Source: Clostridiales bacterium (GTDB lineage Bacteria; Bacillota; Clostridia; Oscillospirales; Oscillospiraceae). Taken from it: 64,000 nucleotides of DNA. Positions 58,832 to 64,000 of this stretch are shown here, piece after piece (positions within the stretch are counted from its first letter, which is position 1; each line of letters starts with the position of its first letter). The position numbers and the translations under genes were made by a program. The notes under the pieces are model-generated. The model had not been told where the DNA came from. It worked only from the letters and a program-made list of their open reading frames with translations, and searched no databases. The DNA is taken from the NCBI GenBank assembly GCA_019415645.1, contig DXYV01000006.1:45478-109477 (forward strand), given 5' to 3'.

Positions 58832-61800
58832 ATGGCCTTTGCCCATCTACATGTACATACGGAGTTTTCCCTGCTGGACGGCGCATGCCGCATCAAGCAG
58901 ATCGCGCAGCATGTCAAGCAGCTGGGGCAGACGGCCATTGCCATTACGGACCATGGCGTGATGTATGGAGTGATCGACTTTTACCGGGCCTGTAAGGCCG
59001 AAGGAATCAAGCCCATTATCGGCTGTGAGGTCTATGTGGCGCCGCCGAACCGTACCCGCTTTGACAAGGTCCACGAGTTTGATGCGGAGTCCCGTCATCT
59101 GGTGCTGCTGTGCCGGAACGAGGAGGGCTACCGGAATCTGAGCTACATGGTGTCCATGGCCTATTTGGAGGGGTTCTACATCAAGCCCCGCATCGACATG
59201 GACCTGCTGCGTGCCCACTCCGAGGGACTGATCGCCCTTTCGGCCTGCCTTGCCGGAGAGATTCCGCGCCGCATCCTGCATGGGGATTATGAGGGGGCGA
59301 AGGCCTATGCCCTGGAAATGCGCGAGCTGTTTGGGGAGGACGGCTATTACCTGGAAATACAGGACCACGGAATCCAGGCTCAGCAGGAGGTAAATGCGGG
59401 GATTCTCCGCCTCCATGAGGAGACCGGGATTCCGCTGCTGGCGACCAATGACGCCCATTATATTGCCAAAGAGGACGCGGAGATGCAAGACGCCCTGATG
59501 TGCATTCAGATGGGCAAGACCATGGACGACCCGGACCGTATGCGCTTTGAGACGCAGGAGTTCTACCTCAAGTCCGAAGAGGAGATGCGCCGCCTGTTTC
59601 CGGATCATCCGGAGGCCATTGAAAATACGATGCGGGTGGCGGAGCTGTGTAATCTGGAGTTCACCTTCGGCGTCCATCACCTGCCGGAATTCAAGCTGCC
59701 GGAGGGGGAGACTGACGGGGACGCCTTTTTTGAGAAGTTGTGCCGGAAGGGCTTTACCCAACGCTATCCCAAGGCCGGGCCCGATTATGAAGCGCGCCTG
59801 GAATTTGAGATGAACATGATTCGCCAGATGGGATTTGTGGATTACTTCCTCATCGTTTCGGACTTCATCCATTTTGCCAAGAGCCATGACATTCCGGTGG
59901 GGCCGGGGCGTGGCTCAGCTGCAGGCAGTATGGTCTCCTACTGCCTGCATATTACGGATATTGACCCGATGAAGTATAATTTGTACTTCGAGCGATTTCT
60001 GAATCCGGAACGGGTAACCATGCCTGATATTGACATCGACTTCTGTATTCACCGCCGCCAGGAGGTCATCGACTACGTCTCAGACAAGTATGGGGCCGAC
60101 CATGTGGCGCAGATCGTTACCTTTGGCACCATGAAAGCCAAGGCGGCGATTCGCGATGTGGGCCGGGTGCTCAGCTTCCCCTATGCGGAAGTGGACAACA
60201 TCGCCAAACAGGTGCCGTTCTCTCTGGATATGACGCTGGACAAGGCCCTCAAGCTCTCCAAACCCTTCTCCGATCTGTATCAGAGTGACGAGCGGGTGCG
60301 GGCACTGGTGGATCTGGCGCGAAAGCTGGAGGGAATGCCGCGCAACGCATCCACCCACGCGGCTGGAGTCGTCATTACACGTCGGCCGGTCTATGAATAT
60401 GTCCCGCTGGCCACCAACGACAACCTAACGGTGACCCAATATATCATGACCACTCTGGAAGAGCTCGGCCTGCTGAAAATGGACTTTTTGGGGCTGCGCA
60501 ATCTGACCATCCTAGACGACGCGCTGAAAATGGTGCAGCAAAAGCACCCGGATTTCAAGCTGTCCGATATTCCGGACGATGATCCGGCGGTGTTCAAGAT
60601 GCTGTCGGATGGGCGCACCTCCGGCGTGTTCCAGATGGAAAGCGCGGGCATGACAGGGGTGTGTATCGGCTTAAAGCCGCAGAACATTGAGGACATTACC
60701 GCTATCATCGCGCTCTATCGGCCGGGGCCCATGGATTCGATACCCCGCTTTATTGAGTGCAAGCAGCATCCGGAGAAAATTACCTACAAGCACCCGGCGT
60801 TGGAGCCCATCCTTGCCAATACCTACGGCTGCATCGTCTATCAGGAGCAGGTTATCCAGATTTTTCAGCAGCTGGCAGGCTACTCCCTGGGGCAAGCTGA
60901 TATGGTGCGCCGGGCCATGAGCAAGAAGAAGGCCAAGGATATCGAGCGGGAACGGGAGGCCTTCGTCCATGGTGACCCGAATCGAAAGATTCCAGGCTGT
61001 GAACGCAGCGGAGTACCTGCCGCCGCCGCCGAATCCATCTACGATGAAATCTATGACTTCGCCAACTATGCCTTCAATAAGGCACACGCTGTCAGCTATG
61101 CGGTGGTGGCCTATCAGACGGCCTGGTTCAAGTGTCACTATACCAAGGAATATATGGCGGCCCTGCTTACATCGGTCCTGGATTCTCAGGATAAGGTGGC
61201 GGAATATATCGCCGAGTGCAAGCAGAACGGTATTCTTCTGCTGCCGCCGGATGTGAACGAATCCGGCGCGACCTTTACCGTATCAGGGGACCACATCCGC
61301 TTCGGCCTGGCTGCCCTCAAGGGCGTGGGGCTCGGCTTCACAAACGCCCTGCTCCGGGAACGTGAACAGGGAGGACCCTTTACTTCTTTTGCGGAATTCT
61401 GTATGCGTATGTATGACCATGACCTGAACAAGCGCGTGCTGGACAGCTTGATTCGCTCCGGTGCGTTTGACAGTATGGGGTGTTATCGCTCTCAGCTGGT
61501 GCAGGTCAGCGAGCAGGTGATGGACTCCATCGCCCAGACCCGGAAAAAGAATCTGGATGGTCAATTCGACCTCTTTGGAGGCGGAGGGGAGAGCGGCGTA
61601 CCGCCGGAGGTTCGTCTGCCGAACATTCCGGAATTTCAGCGCTGGGAACTGATGTCCATGGAAAAAGAGACCACGGGCCTGTATCTGACCGGACATCCCA
61701 TGGACGAGTACCGGGCTGAGGCAGACCGCTACCATGCGGTGACCATTGGTTCCATCCAGAGCGACTTCAAGCGGGAGGACGGCCCCCAACGCTATCAGGA

Positions 61801-62326
61801 CGGTCAGAGCGTAGTCATCGCGGGGATGATTTCCTCCGCAAAGACTAAAACCACCAAAAATAATTCGTTGATGGCCTATGTGACACTGGAGGACGACAGC
61901 GGCTCTATGGAGCTTTTGGTATTCTCCCGTGTGCTGGGCGAGTGCGGTCCCTATCTGCGGGCCAATACCCCGATTGTGGCCAAGGGAAAGATCTCGGTCC
62001 GGGATGAAAAGGAACCACAGATCCTGGTGGATAAGGTCCATGTGATGGGACAGGAAGATGCCAGCCAAGACAGTGCGGCGTTTTCCGAGCGGCAGCCGCC
62101 AAGCCGAGCGGCCGAAGCGGCAGGGAAAAAACTGTATGTGCGGCTGCGCCAAACAGCGCAGTTTAATTGGCTGCGTAAACTGTTCCAGATGTTCCCAGGG
62201 GAGGAGACGGCCATTATCTATTTTGACGATACCAAGAAGAAGCTGAAGGCTGGCTGTGTACTCCATTCCGCGCTGATTCAGGAGCTCCAGGAAAAATTGG
62301 GCGGAGAAAACGTTGTCCTGAAATAG
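58832..62326 (+). CDS. dnaE: DNA polymerase III subunit alpha (DnaE)
   Basis: A 1164-residue replicative polymerase. The PHP domain starts AHLHVHTEFSLLDGACRI; the catalytic aspartates lie in PDIDIDFC and the region FLGLRNLTIL, and an OB fold is near the C-terminus (VVIAGMISSAKTKTTKN). This is the DnaE1-like form without an exonuclease; Clostridia also carry PolC, not seen here. ATG 58832 has GAGGTG six bases upstream; a GTG at 58823 is an alternative. Confidence 0.94.
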   Translation: MAFAHLHVHTEFSLLDGACRIKQIAQHVKQLGQTAIAITDHGVMYGVIDFYRACKAEGIKPIIGCEVYVAPPNRTRFDKVHEFDAESRHLVLLCRNEEGYRNLSYMVSMAYLEGFYIKPRIDMDLLRAHSEGLIALSACLAGEIPRRILHGDYEGAKAYALEMRELFGEDGYYLEIQDHGIQAQQEVNAGILRLHEETGIPLLATNDAHYIAKEDAEMQDALMCIQMGKTMDDPDRMRFETQEFYLKSEEEMRRLFPDHPEAIENTMRVAELCNLEFTFGVHHLPEFKLPEGETDGDAFFEKLCRKGFTQRYPKAGPDYEARLEFEMNMIRQMGFVDYFLIVSDFIHFAKSHDIPVGPGRGSAAGSMVSYCLHITDIDPMKYNLYFERFLNPERVTMPDIDIDFCIHRRQEVIDYVSDKYGADHVAQIVTFGTMKAKAAIRDVGRVLSFPYAEVDNIAKQVPFSLDMTLDKALKLSKPFSDLYQSDERVRALVDLARKLEGMPRNASTHAAGVVITRRPVYEYVPLATNDNLTVTQYIMTTLEELGLLKMDFLGLRNLTILDDALKMVQQKHPDFKLSDIPDDDPAVFKMLSDGRTSGVFQMESAGMTGVCIGLKPQNIEDITAIIALYRPGPMDSIPRFIECKQHPEKITYKHPALEPILANTYGCIVYQEQVIQIFQQLAGYSLGQADMVRRAMSKKKAKDIEREREAFVHGDPNRKIPGCERSGVPAAAAESIYDEIYDFANYAFNKAHAVSYAVVAYQTAWFKCHYTKEYMAALLTSVLDSQDKVAEYIAECKQNGILLLPPDVNESGATFTVSGDHIRFGLAALKGVGLGFTNALLREREQGGPFTSFAEFCMRMYDHDLNKRVLDSLIRSGAFDSMGCYRSQLVQVSEQVMDSIAQTRKKNLDGQFDLFGGGGESGVPPEVRLPNIPEFQRWELMSMEKETTGLYLTGHPMDEYRAEADRYHAVTIGSIQSDFKREDGPQRYQDGQSVVIAGMISSAKTKTTKNNSLMAYVTLEDDSGSMELLVFSRVLGECGPYLRANTPIVAKGKISVRDEKEPQILVDKVHVMGQEDASQDSAAFSERQPPSRAAEAAGKKLYVRLRQTAQFNWLRKLFQMFPGEETAIIYFDDTKKKLKAGCVLHSALIQELQEKLGGENVVLK

Positions 62327-62356
62327 AAAACCTGGGGATCGTGAAGGAGAGGCTGC

Positions 62357-63889
62357 ATGAGTAAAATTGGAAAAATCCTATTTCATCGAATCGCCATTAT
62401 CGGCACGTTCATCGTCCTGCAGGTATTTCTGTATGTACTGCTGATCCTGAAATTCAGCGAATATATGCTGTATTTCAACTGGCTGTGCATTGGAATCAGC
62501 ATAGCGGCAGTGCTCTGGATCGTGAACGACCGCAGCAACCCGGGGTATAAGCTTGGGTGGATCATTATTGTGCTGATCGCGCCGGTGGTCGGTGGGCTGC
62601 TATACCTTCTGCTGGGCGGAAACCGGCTGTCCCGGCGCAATCAGCGCCGTTTGCGGGTGATGCAGTACAAAATGGACCAGAGCTTGGGGCAGGATTGCCA
62701 CCGGGCGTCTTTGCTGGCGGAGGTGGCGGGAATGGATGCCGGCCATATGGCACGCTATCTGGAAAGCCGTGCGTCCTGTCCTGTGTACGGCAATACACAA
62801 ACCAAGTATTATGCCCTGGGGGACGACTGCTTTCCGGATATGCTGGAGGCGCTGGAGCAGGCGGAGCAATTCATCTTTTTGGAGTATTTTATTTTGGAAG
62901 AGGGGCAGTTCTGGAACGCGATTCTGGAGGTCCTGGAACGAAAGGTACAGCAGGGCGTGGAGGTCCGGGTGATCTATGACGACATCGGTTCTATTTTCAC
63001 GCTGCCCGCCACCTTCAACTTTCTGCTGGAGCAGAAGGGAATCAAGTGCCGGGTATTCAATCGTTTGGTGCCAGTGCTCTCTCTGCGCCAGAACAACCGG
63101 GATCACCGCAAATACCTGATCGTAGACGGAAAAGTGGCGTTTACCGGCGGCATCAATATTGCCGATGAGTATATCAACGTTAAGAAACGGTTTGGGCACT
63201 GGAAGGATACCGCAATCCGCCTGGAGGGCGATGCGGTGTGGAGCATGACGGTCAGTTTTCTGTCCATGTGGGACTTCACGGAAGGAGCCAGTGAGGATTT
63301 TCGCCCCTTTCGGGCAAAGCCGGCACCTATACTGGAAGCCGGAAGCTATGTCCAGCCCTATTGTGACTGTCCCTGGGACGAGGAGCCCGTGGGACAGACT
63401 GTGTATCTCAACTTGATTCATGGAGCCAAGCGGTATGTCTATATCACCACGCCCTATCTGGTCCTGGACTATTCGATCACCATGGCGCTGACGACGGCGG
63501 CAAAGGCCGGTGTGGATGTGCGAATCATCACGCCGCACATTCCGGATAAGAAGCTGGTTTTTGAACTGACCCGCGCCCACTATGAGGAGCTTTTGGAAGC
63601 AGGCGTCAAAATCTACGAATATACACCGGGCTTCATCCACGCCAAAAATTTTGTGGTGGACGATATATATGGGACGGTCGGGACGATAAATCTGGATTAC
63701 CGCAGCATGTTTCTGCATTTCGAGGACGGCGTTCTGCTGTATCATACCAACACCGTGCTTGACATCAAACACGATTTTCTTAAGACCCAGGCAGTCAGCC
63801 AGGAAATCACGCTGGAATTCTGCCGGAAGGCCAGATGGTACCGCCGGTTGGGCCGTACGGTTCTGAAGGTATTTGCCCCCCTATTGTAA
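62357..63889 (+). CDS. cls: Cardiolipin synthase
   Basis: A 510-residue membrane enzyme of the phospholipase D superfamily. Two or three N-terminal membrane helices (about 10-30, 37-57 and 66-86) precede two HKD motifs, HRKYLIVDGKVAFTGG and HAKNFVVDD with GTINLDYRS. It joins two phosphatidylglycerol molecules to cardiolipin. GGAGAGG is upstream of the ATG. Confidence 0.94.
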   Translation: MSKIGKILFHRIAIIGTFIVLQVFLYVLLILKFSEYMLYFNWLCIGISIAAVLWIVNDRSNPGYKLGWIIIVLIAPVVGGLLYLLLGGNRLSRRNQRRLRVMQYKMDQSLGQDCHRASLLAEVAGMDAGHMARYLESRASCPVYGNTQTKYYALGDDCFPDMLEALEQAEQFIFLEYFILEEGQFWNAILEVLERKVQQGVEVRVIYDDIGSIFTLPATFNFLLEQKGIKCRVFNRLVPVLSLRQNNRDHRKYLIVDGKVAFTGGINIADEYINVKKRFGHWKDTAIRLEGDAVWSMTVSFLSMWDFTEGASEDFRPFRAKPAPILEAGSYVQPYCDCPWDEEPVGQTVYLNLIHGAKRYVYITTPYLVLDYSITMALTTAAKAGVDVRIITPHIPDKKLVFELTRAHYEELLEAGVKIYEYTPGFIHAKNFVVDDIYGTVGTINLDYRSMFLHFEDGVLLYHTNTVLDIKHDFLKTQAVSQEITLEFCRKARWYRRLGRTVLKVFAPLL

Positions 63890-63892
63890 AAG

Positions 63893-63935
63893 AAGAGCGC
63901 AGAGCCTTACCAATATGAGGCTCTGCGCTCTTTTG
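63893..63935 (+). terminator. Intrinsic terminator after cls
   Basis: A perfect 15-base-pair stem (63893-63907 with 63918-63932) followed by T. It ends the dnaE-cls transcript. Confidence 0.9.
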
Positions 63936-63937
63936 CG

Positions 63938-63976
63938 TTGGTGGCACCAAAGGCAACCCCCGGCTAAGCCGGGGGT
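63938..63976. repeat. Two adjacent palindromes at the window end
   Basis: TTGGTG-G-CACCAA (63938-63950) is followed by ACCCCCGGCT-A-AGCCGGGGGT (63956-63976), then an A run and GAGGAGG at the very end, which looks like a ribosome binding site for a gene starting just outside the window. G+C-rich subterminal hairpins of this kind occur at the ends of IS200/IS605 elements, but the gene itself is not visible. Confidence 0.45.
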
Positions 63977-64000
63977 AAAAAATAGCTTATAGCGAGGAGG

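Noticed and set aside
1..64000. CRISPR arrays, rRNA, tRNA, prophage or complete insertion sequences
   Set aside because: Reading through all intergenic regions showed no regularly spaced repeats, cloverleaf sequences or transposase genes.

Overview
The window is a 64 kb piece of a high-G+C chromosome from a spore-forming Clostridia bacterium, most likely a gut member of the Oscillospiraceae (Flavonifractor/Oscillibacter-like). The evidence is gene content: GerW, SpoVM, SipL and SpoIVA for sporulation, an IspH-ribosomal protein S1 fusion typical of Clostridia, LL-diaminopimelate aminotransferase, and ANTAR control of nitrogen genes. It is housekeeping DNA. I see no prophage, complete insertion sequence, CRISPR array, rRNA or tRNA. 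All genes but one lie on the + strand, packed into operons with many ATGA/GTGA overlaps, and no gene-free stretch exceeds 300 bases.

Layout. 1-3.3 kb: scpB end, DUF2953, gerW, D-Ala-D-Ala carboxypeptidase, rluB. 3.3-9 kb: RpiR regulator, flavoprotein, cmk, plsC, ispH-rpsA fusion. 9-12.3 kb: CarD, ispD, ispF, DUF3343 and a cysteine-desulfurase-like enzyme. 12.4-17.1 kb: cdaA-cdaR (c-di-AMP), RseC-like, DUF5685, a J-domain protein with a Cys-rich tail, a membrane protein. 17.1-29.2 kb: yicC-remA-gmk-rpoZ-priA-def-fmt-rsmB-rlmN-prpC-prkC-rsgA, the same order as in Bacillus subtilis apart from a few missing genes. 29.3-32.5 kb: spoVM-sipL-spoIVA, the spore-coat basement. 32.5-35.7 kb: metal-sensing ArsR regulator, HMA metallochaperone, methyltransferase, P-type ATPase. 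35.8-39.4 kb: Crp/Fnr regulator (the only - strand gene) divergent from leuCDB. 39.5-44.1 kb: aminotransferase, DUF1858, trmK, Nif3, purF. 44.2-54.6 kb: nitrogen and lysine/cell-wall block with glnA, an ANTAR protein, dapF, dapL, gltB, gltD. 54.7-64 kb: murB-rapZ-yvcK-whiA, a small zinc-ribbon protein, dnaE, cardiolipin synthase.

The most interesting regulation is in the nitrogen block. The leaders of glnA and gltB each carry an intrinsic terminator whose left arm can instead join a small hairpin with a six-base loop having A at position 1 and G at position 4, the signature recognised by ANTAR proteins. An ANTAR protein is encoded directly after glnA, and its receiver domain lacks the phospho-acceptor aspartate. 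Ammonia assimilation (GlnA plus GltBD) is therefore probably controlled by antitermination. Other points of note: a 23-residue SpoVM gene next to both of its coat partners, a strong Shine-Dalgarno inside the ispH-rpsA fusion, two genes whose ribosome binding sites sit inside terminator-like hairpins, and a DUF5685 protein with two aspartate-rich motifs resembling isoprenoid synthases.
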